A DNA stretch of 14,239 nucleotides from JAJTFW01 sp964584995 (lineage in GTDB: Bacteria; Bacteroidota; Bacteroidia; AKYH767-A; OLB10): positions 1-14,239 of the forward strand of contig CAZPCA010000062.1 in NCBI GenBank assembly GCA_964584995.1, in the 5' to 3' direction. Position numbers and translations under genes: made by a program. How positions within the stretch are numbered: position 1 is the first letter of the stretch; each line of letters starts with the position of its first letter. Shown in pieces: positions 1 to 7,775 of this stretch. Below the pieces are notes generated by a model that made no database searches, was not told the origin of the DNA, and was given only the letters and a program-made list of their open reading frames with translations.

Positions 1-272
1 AGTTCCTTGTGGATGTCTTGCGTGCCGCAGATGAAGCGCACACTGCTCATGCCGAACCCATGGGTATCGATGGCGTGTTTGGCTGCCTCAATCACTTTGG
101 GATGGGAAGAAAGGCCGAGGTAGTTGTTGGCGCAAAAGTTTATGACATCCAAACCGTTCGCGGCAATATCCGCTCCCTGCGGCGTGGTGATGATGCGTTC
201 TTGCTTGAAGAGGCCGGCCTCTTTTATTTCCTGGAGTTCCTGCTGAAGTACAGGACGAAGCGTTTCGTACAT
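1..272 (-). CDS. kbl: Glycine C-acetyltransferase (2-amino-3-ketobutyrate CoA ligase), N-terminal part, cut by the window edge
   Basis: The minus strand from the ATG at 272 is open to the window edge and gives 90 complete codons. Residues 45-56 read NFCANNYLGLSS and residues 71-84 read HGFGMSSVRFICGT. Both are hallmark stretches of Kbl, the PLP enzyme that converts 2-amino-3-oxobutyrate plus CoA to glycine and acetyl-CoA in threonine breakdown. The PLP lysine lies beyond the edge. Other alpha-oxoamine synthases (8-amino-7-oxononanoate synthase, serine palmitoyltransferase) share the fold, but the VRFICGTQ run favours Kbl. The start fits the family: the helix beginning MYETLRPVLQQEL leads into the core as expected. 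The gene lies 87 bp downstream of dprA on the same strand and has its own -7 box at 291-298. No tdh gene is visible inside the window. Confidence 0.93.
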   Translation of the reverse strand, partial: MYETLRPVLQQELQEIKEAGLFKQERIITTPQGADIAANGLDVINFCANNYLGLSSHPKVIEAAKHAIDTHGFGMSSVRFICGTQDIHKE

Positions 273-290
273 GGGTTCGTTGATGAACCG

Positions 291-298
291 CAAAAATA
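291..298 (-). promoter_or_regulatory. Bacteroidota -7 promoter element upstream of kbl
   Basis: On the minus strand this reads TATTTTTG, a full match to the Bacteroidota -7 consensus TAnnTTTG. It lies 18 nt upstream of the kbl ATG, which would leave a leader of roughly 12-15 nt. I do not see a clear -33 TTG at the expected spacing, so it is called on the -7 box and its position alone. Confidence 0.5.
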
Positions 299-359
299 CG
301 ATGTTCGGCTCAACCGGAGTAGGGGAAAACCCAAATTGCCGCACAAAGAAACTGCTACG

Positions 360-1466
360 CTAGTTTAAAGAGTACCTGTTGCCCGGCTTCAGGCGCAGCA
401 CACCTTTCAATTCGAGCTGAAGCAATGTATTCGACAGGCGGGAGAATGACATTCCCAGCCGGACATTGAGAAGATCCCTGTCGCATTCACCGTACTCACG
501 GACTGCGTCAACGATGCCTTGTTCCTCTGCCGACAGTTCCATAAACAAGCTTGTTTGCACCGGTGCAGCGGTTTGTTCCCCTTTATTGTCCCAGCCCATC
601 AGCCAGGCAATATCTGCTGCAGAAGTCACCAGTGCCGCCTTGTTTTGCCGGATATATCGGTTACAACCTTCGCTGAACGCGTCACCCACCCTACCGGGAA
701 TAGCGAATACATCCCTGTTATACCCATGTGCCAGATCAGCAGTGATGAGCGCGCCACCACTTGCGGAGGCCTCTACAACCACCACAGCATCGACCATACC
801 GGCCACAATCCGGTTGCGCGTAGGGAAGTTCTCCCTGTCGGGTGGAGTATTACTTGGATACTCAGTAAGTAAGCCACCGCACTGCAACATGTCAGCCGCA
901 ACAGAACGATGTACAAACGGATAGATACGATCAAGCCCGTGTGCAGTAACGCCAATCGTTGGAACACTTTTGTGCAAAGACGCCCTGTGGGCAGCGACAT
1001 CTATGCCGTAAGCGAGTCCACTTACAATGGTCACACCGTAAGCAGACAAGTCTTCCACAAGCTCTTTCGTTATGGCATCACCGTAAGCGGTAGATTTCCG
1101 TGTGCCGACAATGGCCAATGACCTTTCTGCATTCAAATCGGCGTTTCCTTTGAAATACATCAGCACTGGTGCGTCGGAGCAAGCGGCCAACTTTGACGGA
1201 TAGGCCTGTTCGGTATAAAAAACCACCTGAATCCCGTGCTTCTGCAGAAAAGCCATCTCCTGTTCGGCACGGTGAAGTACTGGCTCCGCGAAGGCCTTGC
1301 GGATCCTCTTTTGCCCCAATCCACGGATACCGGCCAACAGCGTTTTCTTCTCTTTGAAGACCTGCTCCGCAGAACCGCAATGCTGATAAAGTGCTCTGGC
1401 CAGTACAGGGCCTACATTGGGCAGCAAACTCAGGGCTATGCGGTACAGCATTTCCTGTTCGTTCAT
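360..1466 (-). CDS. dprA: DNA-processing protein DprA (Smf family)
   Basis: DprA binds incoming single-stranded DNA in the cytoplasm and loads RecA during natural transformation; it also occurs widely in non-competent bacteria. The 368-residue product has the family layout: a helix-hairpin-helix-like N-terminus (about 10-60), the Rossmann DNA_processg_A domain (about 65-290) and a DprA-type winged helix (about 308-368). Diagnostic motifs are AIVGTRKSTAYG (118-129), VSGLAYGIDVAAHRASL (148-164), the FPTRNRIVAG run (214-223), EASASGGALITA (232-243) and FAIPGRVGD (254-262). The open frame extends to 1535, but the 23 extra residues resemble no DprA N-terminus and a -7 promoter box lies inside them. 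I therefore chose the ATG at 1466, which gives the canonical MNEQEMLYRIAL start. It is divergent from the TonB receptor gene. No com genes are visible nearby. Confidence 0.96.
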   Translation of the reverse strand: MNEQEMLYRIALSLLPNVGPVLARALYQHCGSAEQVFKEKKTLLAGIRGLGQKRIRKAFAEPVLHRAEQEMAFLQKHGIQVVFYTEQAYPSKLAACSDAPVLMYFKGNADLNAERSLAIVGTRKSTAYGDAITKELVEDLSAYGVTIVSGLAYGIDVAAHRASLHKSVPTIGVTAHGLDRIYPFVHRSVAADMLQCGGLLTEYPSNTPPDRENFPTRNRIVAGMVDAVVVVEASASGGALITADLAHGYNRDVFAIPGRVGDAFSEGCNRYIRQNKAALVTSAADIAWLMGWDNKGEQTAAPVQTSLFMELSAEEQGIVDAVREYGECDRDLLNVRLGMSFSRLSNTLLQLELKGVLRLKPGNRYSLN

Positions 1467-1515
1467 AGTAAAAATTTTAGGCCGGATGCAGAAAAAATCC
1501 TCCGGAAAACCGAGG

Positions 1516-1523
1516 CAAAAATA
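1516..1523 (-). promoter_or_regulatory. Bacteroidota -7 promoter element upstream of dprA
   Basis: The minus strand reads TATTTTTG, identical to the box before kbl and a full match to TAnnTTTG. It lies 49 nt upstream of the chosen dprA ATG at 1466. It falls inside the longer open frame that begins at 1535, which argues that the longer start is not used. A -33 TTG at the usual spacing is not evident. Confidence 0.5.
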
Positions 1524-1572
1524 AGTAATATTCATTTTTTTATGATATTTTGGTCAATTAAAGCTGACACCT

Positions 1573-3903
1573 ATGACCTACGGTTTACGCACCCTGTGCC
1601 TGTTGTTGCTACTGCTGTCTTTTAATAGCCTATCGGCTCAAGATGCCGTGTTAAGGGGACGCGTCTTCGATGTCCGTTCGGGGGAAGGAATCGCCTTCTC
1701 CACCATTGCCACCAGCGACGGTAAAAACGGTGTACTATCCGATGAAAACGGTTATTTCAGGATCTCACTGCCTTCCGGAGCGCAAGCGATCCGCGTGAGA
1801 ATGATCGGCTACAGCAGCATTGACACCCTATTACAGATGGATCCCGGACGGGAAATGAAAATCAACTTCGCCCTCACGGAACAAAATTACAACTGGGATC
1901 CGGTGGTCATTACGGCCAGCAGAAGCGCACAGCGTCTGGAACAAACGGTAAGCTCCATGGACATCATGCCGGCAAGGATGGTGGAGAACCGCATTGAAAA
2001 CACCATGGAAACTGCCGTGGAACAAGTTCCGGGCGTCACAGTGATCGACGGACAAGCCAATATCCGCGGAGGAAGCGGATTCAGTTACGGCGCCGGTACG
2101 CGGGTGCTGGTGTTGGTGGATGACCTGCCGATGATGGCTGGCGATGTGAACGATGTAAAGTGGAACTTCCTGCCCATCGAACAGCTGGACCAGGTAGAAG
2201 TGCTCAAAGGAGCCTCTTCTGCACTCTTCGGCTCCTCCGCACTCAACGGTGTCATCAACATGCGTACGGTCATGCCGGGTGAGAAACCCGTAACGACTGC
2301 CAGTGTGTATGGCGGAGTGTACGATAGTCCCAAAGACCGGGATAAGAAATGGTGGGGCGACAAGACTCGCGGTAGCTCCGGCTTCAATGTTTCGCACCGG
2401 CAGAAGTTTAAAAACCTATCTGTGGTTGCCGGGGCTCATTACTTCAATGATGACGGCTATCGGCAGGGAGAATATGAAAAACGCTACCGCATCAACACCC
2501 ATCTTCGCTATACATTCCCCAATGTAAAAGGACTAACGGCCGGTATAGCCGTGAATACGCAAAAAACCCTGGGAGGGAATTTCCTGATCTGGGCCAATGA
2601 TTCCTCCGGCGCTTACCTCCCACTGCAAAGCGCTGATGCCAGCACGGTCAGCAACTATGTATCCTACAGGACAACCGTTGACCCGTACATCATTTACAGT
2701 CCGGGGCGGTGGATGCATAAGTTGCGGATGCGTTATTTCATGACCGACAACTTCAACGATACCGAACAGGGATCCCTGTCTGATTTTTATTACCTGGATT
2801 ATATCAGCCAGGCCACCTACGGAAAGTTCACCTTTTCCGGAGGAACCACCGGCACCATGACCAAGACATCAGGCGAATTGTTCGACAGCAGAACAGGAAC
2901 AAGTCTTGCATTCTACACGCAGACAGATGCAAACCTCGGTAAATTACAGCTGAGCGGTGGCTTCCGCATGGAATCCGCTAATACGGGGGTATCGACGGAT
3001 AAACCGGCTCCCTTATCGCTAACGAGTGAGTCCTTACAGGAGAATATTGACTATGCGACAAAAAGGTTCAAACCTTTAAAGTTATTCCGCGCCGGTGCCA
3101 ATTACCAGCTTCTCGAAGGTACGTTTGTACGGACATCGTACGGACAGGGATTCCGCTTCCCTTCCATCGGAGAAAGATCTGTAAGGACCAGGGTGGGAGA
3201 TATTGTCATTTATCCGAACGAAGAATTACAAAATGAAACCGGCTGGTCGGCTGAGATCGGTGTCAAACAACTCCTTAAAATCTCCTCCTGGAAAGGGTAT
3301 ATCGATGTGAGTTATTTCCATCAACAATACAAGAACATGATGGAATTCACCTTCGGACAATGGGGGAATTTCCTGGTGGATCCAATCTTCGGTTTTGGTT
3401 TCAAATCCACCAATATCGGCAATGCCTACATCAAAGGGATAGAACTGGATCTCGCCGGTGAAGGAAAGATTGGCAAGGTGACACAGACCATTCTTGCCGG
3501 CTACACGTACATTGATCCGCGCCAGCTGGATTTCGACCCAGCAGTAGACACCGCCAAAAACACTTCCGACGAAAACATCCTAAAATACCGGTTCAGGCAC
3601 CTGGTCAAGTTCGACAGTGAGACCGGATTCGGAAAGTTGTCCATAGGGTTGAGCGGAAGATTCTACAGCAATATCGAAAACATTGATGAACCTTTTGAAA
3701 GACTCATTCCCGGTGTAAAGGACTATCGGGCACAGCAACCCTGGGGCACCTGGATATTCGATGCCCGCCTGAGCTGGCAGATCAGCCAGAAGGTGCGCCT
3801 CACTGCCATGGCAAAGAATGTGCTCAACGAAGAATTCATGACGCGCCCGGCAGACCTGCAGGCACCCCGCTCCTTTCAGCTCTCGCTTGGTGTGAAGATG
3901 TGA
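1573..3903 (+). CDS. TonB-dependent outer-membrane receptor with N-terminal CarboxypepD_reg-like domain
   Basis: This 776-residue protein is an outer-membrane beta-barrel importer powered by TonB-ExbBD. A signal peptide (1-22, ending SLSA-Q) is followed by a carboxypeptidase-regulatory-like beta-sandwich (about 24-103), as is common in Bacteroidota receptors. The plug domain begins around VVITASR (111-117) and includes VPGVTVIDG and IRGGSGF (about 152-170), LVDDLPM, and LDQVEVLKGASSALFGSSAL (205-224), the classic plug sequence. The barrel fills the remainder and ends SFQLSLGVKM. The substrate cannot be told: no SusD partner or siderophore, cobalamin or metal gene is adjacent, so it is more likely an iron, metal or cofactor receptor than a SusC-type glycan importer. 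It is divergent from dprA. A poor -7 candidate, TATTTTGG, lies at 1546-1553. The gene seems monocistronic, because the following ABC gene has its own promoter box. Confidence 0.93.
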   Translation: MTYGLRTLCLLLLLLSFNSLSAQDAVLRGRVFDVRSGEGIAFSTIATSDGKNGVLSDENGYFRISLPSGAQAIRVRMIGYSSIDTLLQMDPGREMKINFALTEQNYNWDPVVITASRSAQRLEQTVSSMDIMPARMVENRIENTMETAVEQVPGVTVIDGQANIRGGSGFSYGAGTRVLVLVDDLPMMAGDVNDVKWNFLPIEQLDQVEVLKGASSALFGSSALNGVINMRTVMPGEKPVTTASVYGGVYDSPKDRDKKWWGDKTRGSSGFNVSHRQKFKNLSVVAGAHYFNDDGYRQGEYEKRYRINTHLRYTFPNVKGLTAGIAVNTQKTLGGNFLIWANDSSGAYLPLQSADASTVSNYVSYRTTVDPYIIYSPGRWMHKLRMRYFMTDNFNDTEQGSLSDFYYLDYISQATYGKFTFSGGTTGTMTKTSGELFDSRTGTSLAFYTQTDANLGKLQLSGGFRMESANTGVSTDKPAPLSLTSESLQENIDYATKRFKPLKLFRAGANYQLLEGTFVRTSYGQGFRFPSIGERSVRTRVGDIVIYPNEELQNETGWSAEIGVKQLLKISSWKGYIDVSYFHQQYKNMMEFTFGQWGNFLVDPIFGFGFKSTNIGNAYIKGIELDLAGEGKIGKVTQTILAGYTYIDPRQLDFDPAVDTAKNTSDENILKYRFRHLVKFDSETGFGKLSIGLSGRFYSNIENIDEPFERLIPGVKDYRAQQPWGTWIFDARLSWQISQKVRLTAMAKNVLNEEFMTRPADLQAPRSFQLSLGVKM

Positions 3904-3989
3904 CATCCTGTTGCTGGAAAAATTCAACATCTATTCTTCAAGCGGGCGCCATTCAGCGCAAGCCGAGGGTTTATTCCCTGTGTATCCTC

Positions 3990-3997
3990 TATATTTG
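3990..3997 (+). promoter_or_regulatory. Bacteroidota -7 promoter element directly before the ABC ATPase gene
   Basis: TATATTTG is a full match to TAnnTTTG. Only 5 nt separate it from the ATG at 4003. Since transcription in this phylum normally begins a few bases after the box, the mRNA would have almost no leader. No clean -33 TTG is present; the best candidate is a T-rich patch around 3970-3973. Confidence 0.5.
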
Positions 3998-4002
3998 CAG
4001 GC

Positions 4003-4764
4003 ATGCTTCAACCGGTCATTCAGGTCAGTGAATTACGTAAGTCCTACCAGGACCTGGAAGCCGTGAAAGGTATCAGCTTCGAGGTATACGAGCAGGAAAT
4101 ATTCGGTTTGCTCGGGCCAAACGGAGCAGGCAAAACCACCACCCTTGAAATACTGGAGACACTGCGGGAGAAATCCTCAGGTGATGTACGCCTGCTTGGT
4201 TTACAAGTAGAGCGCGATGCTGCAGCCATCAAGCAACTCATCGGTGTTCAGTTACAGGCAGCAGGCTATTACCCCAGCCTGAACCTGACAGAATTGATAG
4301 AGTTATTTTCCGGATTGTACAATGCAGCCGTAGATCCAGGTGACTTGCTGCGCAAGGTCGGACTGGAAGATAAATCGAAAGCGAAGTTCAAGGAACTCAG
4401 TGGTGGACAAAAGCAACGCTTCAGCATCGCCACCACCCTGATCAACCGTCCGAGGATCATTTTCCTCGACGAACCTACCACCGGTCTTGACCCACAAGCA
4501 CGCCGCAACCTCTGGGACCTCATAAGGCAAGTAAGAGACGCCGGCACCACTGTGGTCATCACCACGCATTACATGGACGAAGCCGAGCAGCTCTGCGACC
4601 GGGTAGCCGTGATGGAATCAGGCCGCATCATCGCGTTGGATTCGCCTGACGCACTTATCGACCAACTGGTAGCCACAGGCTTCGAACGCAGCAAGGAAGT
4701 CAAGAAGGCCAATCTTGAAGATGTCTTCCTACACCTTACAGGCCATACCTGGCAGGAAGAATAA
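4003..4764 (+). CDS. ABC transporter ATP-binding protein (ABC-2/DrrA-like exporter class)
   Basis: This 253-residue protein is the cytoplasmic ATPase that drives the membrane partner encoded next to it. Every catalytic motif is intact: Walker A GPNGAGKTT (38-46), Q-loop Gln83 in IGVQLQ, signature LSGGQ (132-136), Walker B IIFLDEP (152-158, with D156 and E157), D-loop GLD, and the switch His189 in VITTHY. The MDEAEQLCDRVAVMESGRI stretch and the C-terminal NLEDVFLHLTG motif are typical of the CcmA/DrrA-like ATPases that pair with ABC-2 permeases. The start at 4003 gives the usual short lead-in before the first strand. The permease gene follows after 26 nt, so the two are surely one operon. The exported substrate (drug, lipid, polysaccharide or other) cannot be inferred. 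Confidence 0.95.
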   Translation: MLQPVIQVSELRKSYQDLEAVKGISFEVYEQEIFGLLGPNGAGKTTTLEILETLREKSSGDVRLLGLQVERDAAAIKQLIGVQLQAAGYYPSLNLTELIELFSGLYNAAVDPGDLLRKVGLEDKSKAKFKELSGGQKQRFSIATTLINRPRIIFLDEPTTGLDPQARRNLWDLIRQVRDAGTTVVITTHYMDEAEQLCDRVAVMESGRIIALDSPDALIDQLVATGFERSKEVKKANLEDVFLHLTGHTWQEE

Positions 4765-4790
4765 TTGCCGGTGAAACCGCACACCCAACC

Positions 4791-5900
4791 ATGACCGAAA
4801 ACAGCCGACACTATTCCCAACTGAAAGGCATGCTGGCTATCTCCCGCGCCAGCTTCCGGTCCATACTTCGTAGCCCCTCCGCCGTTGTATTCACCCTCCT
4901 GTTCCCGCTCATTTTCGTACTTGTTTTCGGCTTCATCGACGGAGGCCAGCTAACGCTTGATGTGGCGCTGGATCCGGATAGCGAGCTGGAGCATCCGGTC
5001 TTCGACAGCCTGAGCCGTGTGCCCGGATTACACCTCATACCGGGTAAAAACAAAGCAGCGCTTTTGCAGGATATCCAAAAAGGAAACATCGATGCCATAT
5101 TGAAAATTGAAGCCGTGCAGCAGGTATCCGACACCTACTACCGCCTGGAGCTCACCACGCATCCTGCCGCACGGGAGAAGGGCATCATCATCCGTTCCAT
5201 GCTGGAACAATTCGCCGACAAGCTCAACCTGAAGGCCGCCAGCATCCAACGACCATTGGTACAGCTGGAGACCCGTGAGGCCAGGGTACGTGAATACAAA
5301 ACCATCGATTTCATTCTGCCCGGTCAGCTGGGCTTCTCCCTCCTGAGCTCCGGTGTTTTCGGCACGGCCTTCGTCTTCTTCAACCTGCGGCAAACCCTCG
5401 TCATCAAGCGTTTCTTCGCGACGCCCATCCGTAAGCCCTTCATCATTCTGGGCGAAGCCATCAGCCGCCTGACCTTTTCACTCCTGGGCTCTGTATTTCT
5501 CATCACCATCGGACACCTGGCCTTCGGCTTCACGCTTGTGAATGGCCTGGTGACCTTCCTGAGTATGCTGGGCCTTGCAGCCCTGGGGCTCATCGTTTTC
5601 ATGGGATTCGGCTTTGTGGTTTCGGGAATTGCCAAAAATGAGAGCACCATACCGCCCCTCGCCAATGTCATTACCCTGCCACAATTCCTTCTCTCGGGCA
5701 CCTTTTTCGATATTGAAAACTTTCCCACCTGGCTTCAACCATTCTGTAAGATACTGCCGCTCACCTACTTGAATGAAGCCATGCGACTGGTAGCCTTCGA
5801 AGGCGCCGGCTGGTCACAACTGGCGCTACCCGTTGGGGTGGTCTGTTTGTGGGGTTGCGTCGTGTACGGCCTGGCCGTTAAATTTTTCCGTTGGGAATAA
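4791..5900 (+). CDS. ABC-2 type transporter permease
   Basis: This 369-residue protein is the integral-membrane half of the ABC exporter whose ATPase lies 26 nt upstream. The topology is that of ABC2_membrane_3 permeases: one N-terminal transmembrane helix (about 31-49, VVFTLLFPLIFVLVFGF), a long extracytoplasmic domain (about 50-170), then five more helices (about 173-197, 227-247, 252-280, 288-303 and 343-364). The FPLIF stretch in helix 1 and the sequence LPQFLLSGTFFDIENFP (296-312), followed by LPLTYLNEAMR, are conserved landmarks of this family. With a dedicated cytoplasmic ATPase, a homodimer of this subunit with two ATPases is the expected complex. Nothing identifies the cargo. Another ATG at codon 14 could also serve as a start, but the first gives the usual short amphipathic lead. 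Confidence 0.93.
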   Translation: MTENSRHYSQLKGMLAISRASFRSILRSPSAVVFTLLFPLIFVLVFGFIDGGQLTLDVALDPDSELEHPVFDSLSRVPGLHLIPGKNKAALLQDIQKGNIDAILKIEAVQQVSDTYYRLELTTHPAAREKGIIIRSMLEQFADKLNLKAASIQRPLVQLETREARVREYKTIDFILPGQLGFSLLSSGVFGTAFVFFNLRQTLVIKRFFATPIRKPFIILGEAISRLTFSLLGSVFLITIGHLAFGFTLVNGLVTFLSMLGLAALGLIVFMGFGFVVSGIAKNESTIPPLANVITLPQFLLSGTFFDIENFPTWLQPFCKILPLTYLNEAMRLVAFEGAGWSQLALPVGVVCLWGCVVYGLAVKFFRWE

Positions 5901-5923
5901 ATGACGGAATGGCAGTAACTTTG
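5891..5923 (+). promoter_or_regulatory. Bacteroidota promoter (TTG -33 and TAACTTTG -7) for the zinc metallopeptidase gene
   Basis: TAACTTTG at 5916-5923 is a full match to the -7 consensus TAnnTTTG. A TTG at 5891-5893 lies 22 nt upstream of it, slightly longer than the usual spacing. The -33 element overlaps the last codons of the permease gene. The start codon at 6008 would leave a leader of about 80 nt. Within it, ACCGG (5925-5929) can pair with CCGGT further down, but the stem is weak. Confidence 0.55.
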
Positions 5924-6007
5924 CACCGGCAAGGGCTTTGAAAAGGTGATGCCCGGTAAAATTTAAAAGAGAATCATCCGTTTAACAGATACTATAAAAA
6001 CTATACT

Positions 6008-6685
6008 ATGGCCATTTACTTGATTTCAATCGCCTTCATGATCATCGGCTGGCTGGTGAGCATGCAGTTGAAGCGCAAATTCAACCAGTATTCACAGACT
6101 CCGATCAGCTCGGGGCTCAGCGGGAAGGAAATCGCCGAAAAGATGCTGCGGGATAACAATATCCACGATGTGAAAGTCATCTCCGTAGAAGGCAGGCTGA
6201 CCGACCATTACAACCCCATCGATAAAACGGTGAATCTAAGCCATGACGTTTACTACGGCAGGAATGCCGCTGCTGCTGCCGTCTCCGCCCACGAATGTGG
6301 GCACGCGGTACAGCATGCACGCGCCTACAGCATGTTGCAATTGCGTTCAGCACTTGTACCCATCGTCAGCTTCGCTTCCCAGTGGGTACATTGGGTTTTG
6401 CTGGGCGGCATTTTAATGATCAACACCTTCCCCAGCCTGCTGCTGATCGGCATCACGCTCTTCGCCGCAACCACCGCATTCAGTTTCATCACTCTGCCTG
6501 TGGAATTCGACGCCAGCCGCCGTGCGCTTGTATGGCTGGAAAGTGCTCGTATCACCAATTCGCAGGAGCATGTACAATCCAAGGATGCTCTCTGGTGGGC
6601 TGCCATGACCTACGTGGTCGCAGCCCTCTCCGCCCTTGCGACCCTGATGTATTACATCATGATTTATATGGGCAGAAGGGATTGA
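6008..6685 (+). CDS. Membrane zinc metallopeptidase, YugP family (Zn_peptidase_2)
   Basis: This 225-residue integral membrane protein has one N-terminal helix (about 2-20), a soluble stretch containing the metal site, and three further hydrophobic segments (about 115-140, 143-163 and 198-220). The zincin motif HECGH (95-99) lies in AVSAHECGHAVQHARAYS. An acidic residue in LPVEFDASRRA (E166) is a reasonable third ligand, as in this family. The preceding DHYNPIDKTVNLSHDVYYG (67-84) is a strongly conserved YugP signature. The length matches the family's usual 220-230 residues. The physiological substrate of YugP proteins is unknown to me; membrane-protein or peptide turnover is only a guess. The gene has its own promoter and about 80 nt of leader, and ends at a strong terminator, so it is likely transcribed alone. 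Confidence 0.93.
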   Translation: MAIYLISIAFMIIGWLVSMQLKRKFNQYSQTPISSGLSGKEIAEKMLRDNNIHDVKVISVEGRLTDHYNPIDKTVNLSHDVYYGRNAAAAAVSAHECGHAVQHARAYSMLQLRSALVPIVSFASQWVHWVLLGGILMINTFPSLLLIGITLFAATTAFSFITLPVEFDASRRALVWLESARITNSQEHVQSKDALWWAAMTYVVAALSALATLMYYIMIYMGRRD

Positions 6686-6703
6686 GAATAAATCATTCGA
6701 ACG

Positions 6704-6735
6704 AAACCGGATTTCCAATGGAGATCCGGTTTTTT
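6704..6735 (+). terminator. Rho-independent terminator after the zinc metallopeptidase gene
   Basis: AAACCGGAT (6704-6712) pairs perfectly with ATCCGGTTT (6724-6732). The inner bases TTCC/GGAG continue the stem with one T-G wobble to an AAT loop. A run of T residues to 6735 follows. It starts 18 nt after the stop codon. Confidence 0.88.
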
Positions 6736-6759
6736 ATTTGGGGGATATGTAGCCGGAGG

Positions 6760-6788
6760 TTGCACCTCGTCGGGAATGATTAATTTCG
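6760..6788 (+). promoter_or_regulatory. Probable Bacteroidota promoter before the tryptophan dioxygenase gene
   Basis: A TTG at 6760-6762 is followed after 18 nt by TAATTTCG (6781-6788), which matches TAnnTTTG at five of the six fixed positions. The spacing is right and the upstream terminator makes a promoter necessary somewhere here. Only 4 nt separate the box from the ATG at 6793. Confidence 0.5.
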
Positions 6789-6792
6789 TCGC

Positions 6793-7749
6793 ATGAGCAA
6801 GCAGGATGCAATTCAGGAGCGCATACGCTTACTGGAAGAGAAATACACTGCCATGGGGCAGGATATGTTGTCGTACCTCGACGGACTTCTGTACGCGGAT
6901 GTTTGCACCTATTGGGACTACATACGGCTGGACACCCTGCTGAGCCTTCAGCAACCCCGCACACGTTTCCCGGATGAAACCGTTTTCATCATGTACCACC
7001 AGGTTACAGAGCTATACTTCAAGCTGGCATTGCACGAGCTGGATCAGATTACCGCACGGGCTGCAGATGCTACCTTCATGACGGAGCGCCTGCAACGGGT
7101 GAACCGTTATTTCTCTGTGCTCACCAGCTCCTTCGACATCATGGTGGACGGCATGGAACGCGAACAGTTTCAGAAATTCCGGATGAGCCTTTTACCGGCG
7201 AGCGGTTTTCAAAGTGCGCAATACCGCACCATCGAGATTTATGCCACGGAGTTCATCCGGCTGGTGGACAAGGACGCAAGAGACCGTTTCGATGAAGGAC
7301 AACACGACCTGGCCGATATGTTCGAGCATATCTACTGGAAAGCGGGGGCCACTGAACTGGCCAGCGGTAAGAAGACGCTTACACTCTTGCAGTTCGAAGA
7401 AAAATACGCCAAGCAACTCATCGAAACCGCTGAGCGCATGCGCGATAAAAACATTTGGCAACTGTACTCGAACCTGCCGGCAGCAGACCAGGCCAGAGAA
7501 GACCTGCGGCAGGCCATGCGGCAACTGGATGTCAACGTGAACATCAACTGGCCGCTTGTGCACTATAAGTCGGCAGTGCGTTACCTCCAAGCCGACCCGG
7601 CAGACATTGCAGCTACCGGGGGTACGAACTGGCAGAAATACCTTCCTCCGCGTTTCCAAAAACGTATTTTTTATCCTGCGCTTTGGACTACAGAAGAAAT
7701 GGAAAACTGGGGTAAGACCTGGGTCGATGAGGTCAGAAAAGAAAATTAA
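6793..7749 (+). CDS. kynA: Tryptophan 2,3-dioxygenase
   Basis: This cytoplasmic heme enzyme opens the indole ring of L-tryptophan with O2 to give N-formylkynurenine, the first step of the kynurenine pathway. The 318-residue product carries the family motifs in order: YWDYIRLDTLLSLQ (40-53); HQVTELYFKLALHEL (69-83), whose His69 corresponds to the distal active-site His; FRMSLLPASGFQSAQYR (129-145), with Arg130 in the substrate-carboxylate position; and, near the C-terminus, WPLVHYKSAVRYL (253-265), whose His257 is the likely proximal heme ligand, followed by ATGGT (274-278). It is a little longer than the better-known bacterial enzymes of about 280-300 residues. No kynureninase, formamidase or kynurenine monooxygenase gene is adjacent, so the rest of the pathway must lie elsewhere. 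The next gene follows after 26 nt and may be cotranscribed. Confidence 0.95.
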   Translation: MSKQDAIQERIRLLEEKYTAMGQDMLSYLDGLLYADVCTYWDYIRLDTLLSLQQPRTRFPDETVFIMYHQVTELYFKLALHELDQITARAADATFMTERLQRVNRYFSVLTSSFDIMVDGMEREQFQKFRMSLLPASGFQSAQYRTIEIYATEFIRLVDKDARDRFDEGQHDLADMFEHIYWKAGATELASGKKTLTLLQFEEKYAKQLIETAERMRDKNIWQLYSNLPAADQAREDLRQAMRQLDVNVNINWPLVHYKSAVRYLQADPADIAATGGTNWQKYLPPRFQKRIFYPALWTTEEMENWGKTWVDEVRKEN

Positions 7750-7775
7750 TTGTACACCATCCATCTTTAGCCATC

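Noticed and set aside
9..368. 119-residue plus-strand open frame
   Set aside because: The opposite strand encodes an unmistakable Kbl N-terminus over the same bases; the plus-strand translation resembles nothing and is a shadow.
1467..1535. Upstream extension of dprA to the ATG at 1535
   Set aside because: The extra 23 residues do not look like a DprA N-terminus, and a consensus -7 promoter box (1516-1523) lies within them.
1546..1553. TATTTTGG as a -7 box for the TonB receptor
   Set aside because: One fixed position of TAnnTTTG is wrong and no TTG lies at the expected distance upstream, so it is mentioned only in the gene entry.
3904..3989. Possible terminator hairpin after the TonB receptor gene
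   Set aside because: Only a 4-bp GCGC pairing around 3945-3960 is visible and no T run follows it, so it is too weak to call.
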